Assembly (NCBI GenBank): GCA_964017145.1
Contig: OZ024845.1
Coordinates: forward strand, 2,170,001-2,234,000
DNA: 64,000 nt
Origin: Agrocybe praecox
Lineage: Eukaryota > Basidiomycota > Agaricomycetes > Agaricales > Agrocybaceae
Direction of reading: 5' to 3'
Part shown: piece by piece, positions 51,401 through 61,493 of the stretch
Position numbering within the stretch: position 1 is the first letter of the stretch
Layout of the letters: every line of letters begins with the position of its first letter
Translations under genes and position numbers: made by a program
The notes under the pieces: model-generated
Told to the model about the DNA's origin: nothing
Databases searched by the model: none
The model's input: the letters and a program-made list of their open reading frames with translations, nothing else

Positions 51401-54400
51401 AAAAATGCACGAATAAAACGGATTGATAGTAAGTGCACTGCGCGCGCGGTGCCGTCGCTGCCGCCGAGGGGGGCAGGGTGTGGCCGAGCCCGAGTGCGAG
51501 TCCAAGGTCCAACTTGGTTGGTGATCCAGAAGTCCAAAAAGTCACGAGGGTAAAGTGGACGAGGCGTGAATTAGAAGTGCTAGTAAAAGGGAAAGGGGCG
51601 AGAAATAAAGAAAATGAATGAATTAACGAAATAAAGAAAACAGAATAAAGAAGACCTAGGAAGAAGACCGCCCCGAACAAACAAACAAATCACCAAATCC
51701 CTTCCCGCGAGGCGCTCGCCGCCCCAGGCTAGGCCAGGGGGACCTCCCGAGGGGAACGAAACAAAATGAAAACCAAAATTTTAAAAACAAGAACAAGAAG
51801 CCAGAAGTCCAAAAATCACGAGGGTAAAGAGTGAACGAAGTGAAACGGAATAAAGAAAACACACAAGAATCCTCCCTGAAAAAACAAATACCAAACAAAT
51901 AAATCACCAAATCCCTTCCCGCGAAACGCTCACTCGCTTCCCCAGAGCCTAGGCTAGGCTAAGGCCAGGCCAGCCTGGGGGATAGGGACCAACCAACCGA
52001 GGGTAATGAAATGGAAATGGAAATGGAAATGGAAATTCAGATAAAAGAACAAAAACAATATCAACAGCTGCACGCGACTAGTGAAGATGAATATGAAAAA
52101 AAAGGGGAAATGAAAATGAAAAAAAGGGAAAAATGAAGAAGGAAAAAAGGGGGGAAAAAGGCACTAGTCTAGTCGCAGTGCTCATGCTCATGCCCATGCC
52201 CATGCCCATGCCCGCCACCCCCACCCCCAATGACCTAATGACCTAATGGTCAAACCCGAAACCACAAAAACCACTTCGCGGGAGAAGCACGCACGCAGGG
52301 TAAGCGCCTCGATGCATTAAGCGAACATCGATCGCATATTGAGTCGACAGTAACAGAAAAACAAAGAAAGAAAAGGGTCCTCCAACCACAAAAAAACCAC
52401 TTCGGGGGAGAGGCACGCATGCACGCACACAAGTGAGGTAGGGGTAGGAATAGGGTAGGTAGCTGCCTCGAGGCATTAAGCGAACCGCCTATCGAGTCGG
52501 CAGAAAGAGAAAGGAAAAAAAGAAAGACAGAAAAGGGTCCTCCAACCACAGAAACCACTTCGCGGGAGAAGCACGCAAGGTAGGGTAAGCGCCTCGAGGC
52601 ATTAGGCGAACCGCATATCGAGTCGGCAGAAAAAGAAAGGAAAGAAAAGGAAAAGGGTCTACCCATTCCCATTCCCATTCCTGAATCTTCCCTCCAATTC
52701 AGCCTGCCATGCCTTTTCCCCGTGTACGCGTACGTAGCGAGCCAGGTGGTCTGCCACTATGCAGGGCAGCCTTTTTGCTTTTGCGCTAGTCCAAAGAAGA
52801 TGATAATGACAGTAATTGTTTTTTTTAAGGATAAGATGAAGCGAATAAAGGGATCAAAATAAAAACGAATTGGGTAAGCCCAAGAAACAAAAAATAATAG
52901 ATTACGAGGCCGATATTGTTGATGAAGCGAATAGCAACGAATCGACATCAAGCAAAATAGAACAAATTGGGATTGGGTAAGCGTAAGCCCAAGAAACAAA
53001 AAATGAATTGAAACGAAACGAAAGAATTACGAGGCCGATATTGTTGAAGAAGCGAATAAGAAACGAATTAACATCAAGCAACCCAAGAAACAAAAGTGAA
53101 TTGAAACATTACGAGGCCAATACCGAGAAATGGAGAAAGGAGAGGAAACGAAACGAAACCAAAAGCCTATTTGACCGAACCTCTCATCCATCCGGTAACA
53201 TCCATCCTCCCGTCCACCCGTCCACGCGTACGCTCGGCCAAAAGGGGTGGGGTGAGGGGGAGGTCATATGACAAAGAGTGTAATCATAGAACGAACACGA
53301 ACACGAATAAATAGAATGGACGAAAGAAAATACGAATACGAATAGAACGAATACGAATAGCGAACAACGTGCGTCAACGTGATCAGGCGTGTTGGAGTGT
53401 GTGTGTGGAGAAGAATGAATAAATGTAAGGAAAGAGAAAGACGCCGAACGAAGGATAAAAATCGAAGAGTAGAGTAATTCAAGGCAAAGTAAACCCCGCC
53501 GACGCTCAACGCATACCCCAACGCCAACATCGACCGACGTCGAGGTACTTCCCGCCTCTGCCTCTGCATCACGTACGTGCATATGCACATGCACAAGAAG
53601 TACAGGCAATCTCCGCCCGCCCGCCTGCCGTACCATGCCAGCCGTATCATGCCCGCCACAGCCATGCGAAAGGAAATAATAATAAAAGGAATAGAAATAC
53701 GAATACGAACAAGAATAGAAATAAGAATAAGAATATAACGAAGATAAAAATAAAACCATGTATGTATGTAAGTGCTAGGCAAAGCACGGCAAACCCCGTA
53801 AACGAATAAAGATGCGCCGCCAGCCACAAACCCGAACGGGAGTCGGTTTCGGGTGGGTGGGTTTCGCGATCGCGCTTCCTCTAGGGAAAATAAAGGGAAG
53901 AAATAAAAGAGGGAATCAAAGCGAACGAATAACATGTAATAATAATGATGATGATGAATGAACCGAGCCGATACCACAAAATGTCATAAAATCCCACACG
54001 AACAAATGAAAGAAATGCTAAACGCCGACGGTAGACAAAGTGTGAATGAAGGAACCACACCCACGCACACGGGCGCACAAGCGCAAGGAAGGAAGGAAGG
54101 TAAAAAGCAAAAAACGCTAAATGCCGACTCCGCAAATCTGTGGGTGCGTGGGTATTGCGATAATGATGATAAGCCTCCGCTCTCATTTCGTCCAGCGAAA
54201 CGATGAGGGGGGAGGGGGAAGAAGAGAAAAAGGAAGAGAAAGGAAACAACCACTCGACTCGACCGAACACAAAATCGTCACATCCGAGTCTTGCACGAAT
54301 AACCAAAGCAGCAAAAAGGAAGCAAGAAACGGAGAGACGGAAGAAAGAACGAAAGAAGGAAACCGACGCATACAAGGAAGGAAGAAAAGTATGGGTCTGA

Positions 54401-55645
54401 AACAAAAAAAAAAACCGGCTTGACGCAAGTGCGCACAAAAAAACGACACCGTCGGCCATCGACCGAAGAAAAGAAAAATACGGGAGAAGACGAAAGGCGG
54501 GAGATACATCCATCATAAATGTAAATAACATCCCGCACGCACACGCACACGTCAACTCAAAAACACAAAAAAACCCGTGCGCGAACAATGATCAATGAAT
54601 CCCGACGTGCGACGTGCGTGGTCAAAAAAGGATCCAAAATAAAGAAATACACGAGATTCATGAAGTCCCGCAGGAATAAATGAAAGAGACGTTGGGTAAT
54701 ATGTACTTCCTCGCACACCCACGCCAGCGCAGTTTAAGAAAGAAAGGAAAGTAAAAAGCAAGAAAACGCAAAATGCCGACACTCCGCAACTCGGAGAGGA
54801 GTACAATTAAAGGAAAGGGATTAAAGACAAATCCGACGAGTGGGAAAGGATACCTGTGCGTGTCGGGTCGTGGGATGGATGCGGGGAAATGCGAATGAGG
54901 GGAAATAAATTAAGAGAGGGAGGAAGGAAAAAGCGGTGGGATAAAAGAAAGATGGCGTTGGGAATAAAAGAGTGGGATGTCATCAACGTGGATGGAAGTA
55001 GAATAAAAATAGGTGAGTGAAGAGAGGCCAGCCAGCCAGAGAGGCGGTCCCGCGAGAGGTGGGTGTCATGATCATGACATGACAGATGGATAGCCGACAC
55101 AGGCAGGTAGAGTCCTCGAGAGCCAAGCAGAGATACCGATACCAAGGAAAGAAAGAAGTTGAAAGGAAAGAAGGAAGGAAGGAAACCCACCTCATCCCAA
55201 TCATCCTCAGGAAACACCTCTGCAGGCGCGCGTCTCTGTATACCCGCACAGTTTACAAACACGTCGATGCTCGCATGCTCTTGACCAAGCAACGCGTTGA
55301 GCGCCTCGAGCGCTTTGGGCACGACGCCCTTGATGCTCGTCGTATCCCCCAGATCGGCGTAGACGACGCAGATCTGGGCCGTGGGGACGCTCGCGCGGAT
55401 GGACTGCACAATTGGGGCGGGGGTGCTGGTGCTGGCGGTTGGACGCAAGACGAGACAGAGAGAGGCGCCTGCTTGGGCGAGTGCGAGTGCGCATGCTGCT
55501 CCTATCCCTGCGAGATGGAGAATTTAGAAAGCGTACACGGAGGAATCAAAGTCGGTATACCGCGGGATGCGCCAGTGAGCAAGGCATTCTGCCCAGCGAG
55601 ACTGAAGAGATCAAGGACGGGCGTGTTTGTTGGGGTAGAATCCAT
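48455..55645 (-). CDS. KduD-like short-chain dehydrogenase with giant introns
   Basis: NAD(P)-dependent short-chain dehydrogenase closest in motifs to 2-deoxy-D-gluconate 3-dehydrogenase/KduD and 5-keto-gluconate reductase. Five exons (55561-55645, 55191-55507, 50072-50385, 49547-49706, 48455-48472) total 894 nt, 297 residues, phases matching throughout. Motifs are [12 protein letters not shown] (cofactor), [13 protein letters not shown] (NAG), the catalytic Ser region [20 protein letters not shown] (YxxxK) and [17 protein letters not shown]. The last exon is 18 nt and reads GWMGR-stop, the usual C-terminus of this family; donor GGG/GTGAGT and acceptor GCACTGCAG support it. Introns are 53, 4805, 365 and 1074 nt; the long ones are repeat-filled. 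A disrupted allele or an unrecognised insertion within intron 2 is an alternative to a working giant intron. Divergent from the zinc dehydrogenase at 55909. Confidence 0.82.
48473..49546 (-). repeat. repeat-rich intron 4 of the short-chain dehydrogenase
   Basis: 1,074 nt between donor GTGAGT (next to 49547) and acceptor ...TTTGCACTGCAG (next to 48472). The + strand is purine-rich with GAAAC/GAAAG-type simple sequence (for example GAAACGAAACGAAACGAG near 49390). No exon-like segment is seen inside. Confidence 0.6.
51522..51930. repeat. two degenerate direct copies, period about 215-280 bp
   Basis: Both copies carry CCAGAAGTCCAAAAA-TCACGAGGGTAAAG and later AAATCACCAAATCCCTTCCC followed by GCGA. 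The second copy starts near 51801. They lie inside intron 2. Confidence 0.7.
52267..52664. repeat. three tandem degenerate units of about 115-160 bp
   Basis: Each unit contains AACCACTTCG(C/G)GGGAGA, GCACGCA, GCCTCGA(T/G)GCATTA, GCGAAC, and ends with a purine run followed by AAAGGGTC. Units start near 52267, 52390 and 52550. They lie inside intron 2 of the short-chain dehydrogenase. Confidence 0.8.
52869..53123. repeat. three degenerate units of about 40-110 bp
   Basis: Units near 52869, 52973 and 53081 share CCCAAGAAACAAAA, ATTACGAGGCC(G/A)ATA and, in the first two, TTGTTGA(T/A)GAAGCGAATA and ACATCAAGCAA. They lie inside intron 2. Confidence 0.75.
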
Positions 55646-55908
55646 AGTTTGGTCGAAAGAAACAAAAATCATGGTCGTCCTCCCTCCTCTTTCTGCATCT
55701 CGTGCGATCCGTCCGGGCCGCGATAAAGGTTACGGATAATCGGAACGAAAAAGCGAAGATTTAATTCGCAGATCTCCACGGGAAACGCCGTGATGAGATC
55801 GGAATCTGGGGTGCAATTAAGATTGAAAAATAAGAGATGGGGTAATCGGACCGCAGGTGCTTAAATACACCACCACCCTCAGGCTGCTTCGTTTCAAAAC
55901 CAACGAAA
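55646..55908. promoter_or_regulatory. 263-bp divergent promoter of the two dehydrogenases
   Basis: Lies between the start codons of the short-chain dehydrogenase (-) and the zinc dehydrogenase (+). CTGGGG at 55806-55811 fits the SYGGRG core bound by CreA/Mig1-type carbon repressors. TTAAATA at 55861-55867 is TATA-like for the + gene. Shared regulation of the pair is likely but inferred. Confidence 0.5.
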
Positions 55909-57411
55909 ATGTCTTCTACTCTCACTGCTGCAATCCTCCACGGCCCACGCGATATCCGTGTCGAACAGCGTCCTCTCTGGCCCCCCTCAAAGGGCCATGT
56001 ACAAGTAAAAGTACTCGCTACTGGCCTATGTGGCTCTGACCGTCAGTTCTTTCTCCTCATCTATGTGCCCTGGCTGACCCCCACATAGTACACTACTACT
56101 CACACGGCCGCAACGGTGACTTTGCCGTTCGCGCTCCCCTCGTCCTAGGGCACGAATCAGCGGGAATCGTCACCGCCGTCCCCGCAGGCGAAAGCACACT
56201 ACACGTCGGTCAACGCGTGGCCATCGAAGCAGGCATCTTCTGTCGCTCCTGTCCCTTCTGCCTCGGCACCTCCCCAAACTCACAAGGAAAACCGCGGTAC
56301 AACCTCTGCAAGAACATGCGCTTCTGCTCCTCCGCCGCACGCTTCCCACATGTGGACGGCACACTCCAGACACACATAAACCACCCCGCGTACGTCCTCC
56401 ACCCCATCCCGGACCACGTCTCCATCGAGCTCGCAGCTCTCGCTGAGCCCCTGAGCGTGCTCGTCCATGCGTCCCGTAGGTGTGGCCTCGTCGACGCACG
56501 AGCACCCCCGAAGCAGAACACCGTACACCCCCAATCCGTCATGGTCTTTGGCGTAGGCGCCATCGGCCTCCTCGCATGCGCACTCGCCAAACACCGCGGT
56601 GCATCCCGCGTCGTCGCTGTCGATATCAACAGCACAAGACTCCAATTCGCGAAATCAGAAGGATTCGCTGATGATGTGTATTGTCTCCCTTCACCTTCCG
56701 CTGCCGCCGCCTCCGCTCCGCTCCCCGACGCTTGCTGCTCTTCCTCCTCATCACATACCCACACCTCCACCACCCCCCGCGAGCTCGCAGACGACCAGCT
56801 CAAAAAAGCCAAAGAAAGCTCCATGGCTGCCCTATCCCACTTTGGCAACACCGAAGGGTACGACGTCGTCTTTGAATGCACAGGCGCAGAGAGCGCTATC
56901 CAGATGAGCATCTTCGTGCGTCTCCTCTCCCCCTTTCTCCCTTTCTTTCTTCCTTTCACACCTATCTAACCAATCCACCCACCCCCTCTAGTGCGCAACC
57001 ACAGGCGGCAAAGTAATGCTCATCGGCATGGGCACACGCGCCGCCTACCTCCCCCTATCGACCGCCGCCCTCCGAGAGGTGGACGTGCTGGGGTCGTTCA
57101 GGTATGCGGATACGTATCCCGAGGCGTTGGCTTTGCTCTGTTCTGGTCCATCACCATCCTCTTCCTCTTCCACCTCTTCCTCCTCCTCCACCTCTCCTTC
57201 CCAATCATCGTCAACACCCTCATCGTCTTCCTCAACAACACCAACACCAACACTCCCAACCCTAGTCTCCAAACTAATAACCCACCGCTTCCCGCTCTCC
57301 GAGACACACAAGGCGTTTGAGATGCTCGCTAGGGGCGTGGATGATCGTGGGGGGTTGGTGTTGAAGGTTCTCGTTGGCGATGAGGGGGGTGCGGATGGAG
57401 TGGTTGCTTGA
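55909..57411 (+). CDS. zinc-dependent polyol/L-idonate-type dehydrogenase with serine-rich insertions
   Basis: Medium-chain dehydrogenase of the sorbitol/xylitol/L-idonate dehydrogenase group, oxidising a polyol or sugar acid with NAD. Three exons (55909-56041, 56089-56915, 56992-57411) give 459 residues, about 90-100 more than usual. Motifs are LATGLCGSDLHYY (zinc Cys), PLVLGHESAGIV (His-Glu), the structural zinc lobe CRSCPFC ... YNLC, ELAALAEPLSVLVHA, VMVFGVGAIGLLACALA (cofactor) and VAVDINSTRLQFA. The zinc lobe holds an eight-residue insertion (spacing 2-2-15 instead of 2-2-7). A Ser/Ala-rich insert (about residues 235-290) follows the Rossmann core, and a Ser/Thr/Pro-rich insert (about residues 372-412) interrupts the region before LITHRFPLSETHKAFEML. 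Both inserts look like in-frame expansion of simple sequence. It may work on the same pathway as the divergent KduD-like enzyme. Confidence 0.87.
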
Positions 57412-59130
57412 GTGCGTGGGTGTGGACTTCTTGGCGGACTCGGCTCGACTCGTGGACTCTTTCGTTCGATTCTTTTGGGCGTGTGTTGGACATGGCAATA
57501 CCTTTTTTTTTCGTGTATGATTACATTCTTCTTTCGTCTTCGTCACCAATACACCAACACCCCTCCTTCGTTCGTCTGGTGTTTTATACTTCTATACGAC
57601 CCTCTTTGCATCCATATTACATGCATCCATATTACATACATATGATATACAGACCGTGACATACCTCTTTGTACATGTCTCTACAGACGACCGCGACCGC
57701 GACTATGAAGGCTTCGTTTCGATTCGAATGTACATAACTAATTATTACCTAGCCACCTGGACTCTGTTGATGCTTGCAATAAATGTAAATCTTGTATCAT
57801 ACATTAAGTTGATCCTACAAAAAAAATTGCACACTCGATAGTCCCGCGTCAACGCTCGTTGTATCGTTCGACTTCGACTTCGACGTTTAACGTGCATATG
57901 ATACATACTTACATAGAGCAAGTTGTATGTGGGAGGGAACGTTTGAATTGGCCTTGAAAACTGCAATCGTATGTACGTGGATTACTAGTACGAAGTATTT
58001 TCTCTCTTTCTTACTTACTTATTACTTTCTTGTAGAAAACGGAAGTGGTTCATTAAATTAATACCCCTAGTTTATTCGTTCCGATAGCATGCTGACCTGA
58101 CCTGACCTGACCTGTATGTGCGATAAGTACGTCTGCTCAGCGTCTGCTCAGGAGTACTAGTCAGCGCGCACACGCATACGCACCTTGCATACTCTAAGTC
58201 GGTTCGGAACGTCGGGACCGGGTCCCGGAGCCGATGATACGCAACGTATGCAGCTGCAGGTATCTATCTATTTATTTATCAATCCCTCGAAATGACGAGT
58301 GCCGCGCTAATTTTTCTCGGGCCCACAATTGGAATTTTGGCGTACATATGATATGAGATGATATGAGATATAAACGAGTCCATTGCAAGACTCCAATTCC
58401 AATCGTCATGCTATACGCACCACCGGCCCGAACGAATTTCTTTTATGTATACTTACCCCAGATTTTCTCAAAAATCAAATTACAATGTAATGTAGAGATA
58501 TGTATGTAGAGGTACTGGACATGATGACATTGTGACAGTGGGAGATCTTGTAGATCTGTATCGAGGGCGGGCCCGTGAGTGGGTGTGCGTGCTTATCATG
58601 TCATGGATGTCAGAACGAGAAAAAACAAAAGCAAAAAAAAAAAACAAAGACAAAAACAAAAACAAAAACAAAAACCCACATGTGCATCCAAGTTCTGCGC
58701 ACACAGCAGCACGCTGCACGATGGAGACATACATCCATATGCTAATGCCAATGTACTGCACTACATATACATACAACTCTCTGATCTCACGGTACCAGGC
58801 AAGGCATCAAAAAATTAACGATAAACAATTGAGAAAGTGACTGGAGATAAGGGAGGGTTTGAAATGTCCCCAGCTGACCTAGGGACAGGGACAAATTGCC
58901 AGGTAGTATTGGTATTGTATATATGCGGACCGTGTTCCGATGAGGAGGACGAGGACGCGAGCGCTCTGGCAGCGGGCCCCGGGGAGCGGTAAGCGCGTTC
59001 GAGGTGCAGGTGAGTAAGTAGGTAAGCAAGTAACGCGTACTGGGAGCGCACGAAACGCATTTTTGCTATATATTTACCTGGTAATCCGCCTCCGCCTCCA
59101 CAAAGCGACGAGTATTTAGTTTTACTACGG
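57412..59130. other. gene-free region with simple repeats
   Basis: 3' flank of the zinc dehydrogenase, T-rich at first. A GACCTGACCTGACCTGACC microsatellite is at about 58093-58112 and an AAAAAC-type run is at 58646-58676. I find no gene. Confidence 0.4.
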
Positions 59131-59820
59131 ATAATTCATGCACATGATCAATTCATTCATCCATTGATCTGAATCAAGAAATATATAAGCGCGTACGTCG
59201 CGTGAGCCTGCTCGCGAGTCGCTAGGCTAAGGCTGATATGTAAGCGGGCCTGGCAGTGGATTACTTGGTGTGGCTTTGCATAAGTACATACATAACGGAC
59301 TTCAAAATATATGAATTTTTGGTATATAACATAGGTATAGGTAGTATATATTTTGAATTCTTTGTTCGTTTTGCCACGAATATTATAATTACCCGCCTTC
59401 GTTCACGCCCACGGTCCTCACCTCATACGCGTTTTGTTCCTCGCTAAAGATTTAATCGACTCTCTCGCTCAGTCTCTCTCGGACGCTCGTGTAAATACTG
59501 AATAATTCATGCACATGATCAACCCATTCATTCATCCATTGATCTGAATCAAAATATATAAGCACGTAAGCACGTCGCGTGAGCCTGTTGGGTTTTACTA
59601 AATTCTACTCGCCAGGCTGAGACCGGTATGTAATCGGGCCCCGTGGATTACTTGGTGTGGCCTTACATACACAAGTACATACGTGACGGACTTTAAACAT
59701 TTTCGTCCGAAATTTTTCTTTTAACCTCACGGTCCTCACCTCATACGCGTTTTTTTTCCTCGCTAAAGATTTCAAATTTCAACACTCTCTCGCCCTGTCT
59801 CTCTCGAACGCTCGGACGGA
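59131..59820. repeat. direct tandem duplication, period about 371 bp
   Basis: Both copies begin ATAATTCATGCACATGATCA and share CATTGATCTGAATCAA, GTCGCGTGAGCCTG, GTGGATTACTTGGTGTGGC, ACGGTCCTCACCTCATACGC and CCTCGCTAAAGATTT, with small indels. Copy 2 starts at 59502. No reading frame is conserved, so the duplicated sequence is non-coding. Confidence 0.85.
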
Positions 59821-61457
59821 CACAGCTATATGTAGACTGACACGCCTCGCATCGATGTGGTGGGGAAATAAATAAACCACGTATACGGTTAACAACGCGG
59901 GGATGCGGGGGCATAACACATATAATACCCGCACACTCGCTCAATTGATATTATATCATATTATATCATTATCAGTGCGGAGTAAGAGAGTACCTGAGTG
60001 AGTTGTACGTTGAGCGTTGAGTTACTTACGCCTAAGCGTGTGTGTAGATAAATATACATCACAGCTCGCTTCATCGAGAACGGCTCGACGCTGCTCGATT
60101 GAGTCTATTTTAATAACGGTCTTATCTAATATCATATAATACCCAGGTGCATGTGTCGTGAATGAAATTTATCTTCTCTGCTTGGCTTTGTCAAATCAAT
60201 CATCTCAGTGCCGGGATAAATACGCTGTGCCTATGAGATATGCCGCTGGATCTACGTGTGGGTTAGTTCTACATACGTGCAATGTTCCTGCGTAGCAGTA
60301 CTCGAAAGAGCACAGGATCTCCTCAGTTAATATTTAGTTGTAGCGAAAAGCAGTACGACCCATGATATAAACGAAAACATAAGCGTAATTAATAAGGCAT
60401 GGTATGGTAATTTCGTCTATCCCGCGGCTTCATTTCCCGTCCAAAAATAAGAAAATGACAAAGCGATACTCACCCCAGAACTTTCTGACTTTATAAGTCA
60501 AACTGAGAGATTCCTTTTTCGTTCATTCCTATAGCGCTAAATAGCATCATCAGCCCACCGGGCAGGGTCTTTAATGACGCCCGAAAAATTAGTAATCCTT
60601 CCTTGAAGTGGTTCTTCTCTACGAGCTCTTATCGGATAACGAACGGTTCATGTCGGACTTCATATATTCATGTATAGACTATGTACCTATACTTACACAT
60701 TCTGGGAGTGAGAAAAGTGAAATAATGAAACCTTGACATCACCTGAAAGAAGTTCCTAACGCGCGGTTGCGAATACCGAACGCCAGAGCTACTGTTACTT
60801 TCCAGGTATGTACTAGCTAGTGTTTTAAGGCTGCACCGCTTACCGCTCCTTTTTTCCCCTCGGACCACATACTACGAGTCACATTGTAGAGCAGCTAAAA
60901 ATATCTACGTCTTCTTCGTCGATGGATGCCGATCTTTTCTTTCATTCATCCGCCGTCCATCTATCCATCTATCTCTGACTGAGGAAAAGACGTAAACACG
61001 ATCGTCAGCGGTCACATTATCGAAGATAGTTACCCAAGGTCCACCTCTGTCGGAGTACTACGACACACTTGGGCCACATTCGAGGGTGGTGAATTGACTC
61101 ATTAGACTCAGCTCATTACATAAATTGATTGATCTAGAAAGAAGTCCAACCTCTTGGAAACGCCATTTATTAAGAACATTATGGCTCGGCTTGACGACTC
61201 GAGGTGAGCGAAGCAAAGAAGAAGGGAATATGACCTCAACACCAGAGTCCCGTGAGGCACGTCCAGGTATCACGAGATGTCTCATGATTCCATGTAGCAC
61301 TGGGAATTAGGCTAGGTTGCCAATTAACCGGAGGCGTCGTATAAGTTCCTCCCACTCGGCATTTCATTTCAGTTCGACTCTGTTTATAAAAATAAAATAT
61401 AACCAGTTATATGTATATGCCTCGATGATAAGGGACAAGGCTCCGATGAGTTATCTA

Positions 61458-61493
<36 letters not shown>

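Larger units (their letters stand above)
50386..55190 (-). repeat. 4.8-kb repeat-filled intron 2 of the short-chain dehydrogenase
   Basis: Donor GAG/GTGGGT at 55190 and acceptor ATATTAG/GTCATC at 50386. The + strand is strongly purine-rich, so the transcript is polypyrimidine. It contains at least four families of degenerate direct repeats (about 51522-51930, 52267-52664, 52869-53123, and 53986-54136 with 54658-54790) and microsatellites such as GGAAAT (52013-52036) and ATG (51138-51152). Long frames in it are low-complexity artefacts. I see no transposase, reverse transcriptase or terminal repeats. Confidence 0.7.

Noticed and set aside
50810..54588. long minus-strand frames of Phe/Ser/Leu/Tyr-rich composition
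   Set aside because: They arise from the polypyrimidine skew of the SDR intron; no initiation context or domain, low complexity throughout.
54807..55448. 213-residue minus-strand frame
   Set aside because: Only its first part is real (SDR exon 2); it then runs into the intron after the GTGGGT donor.
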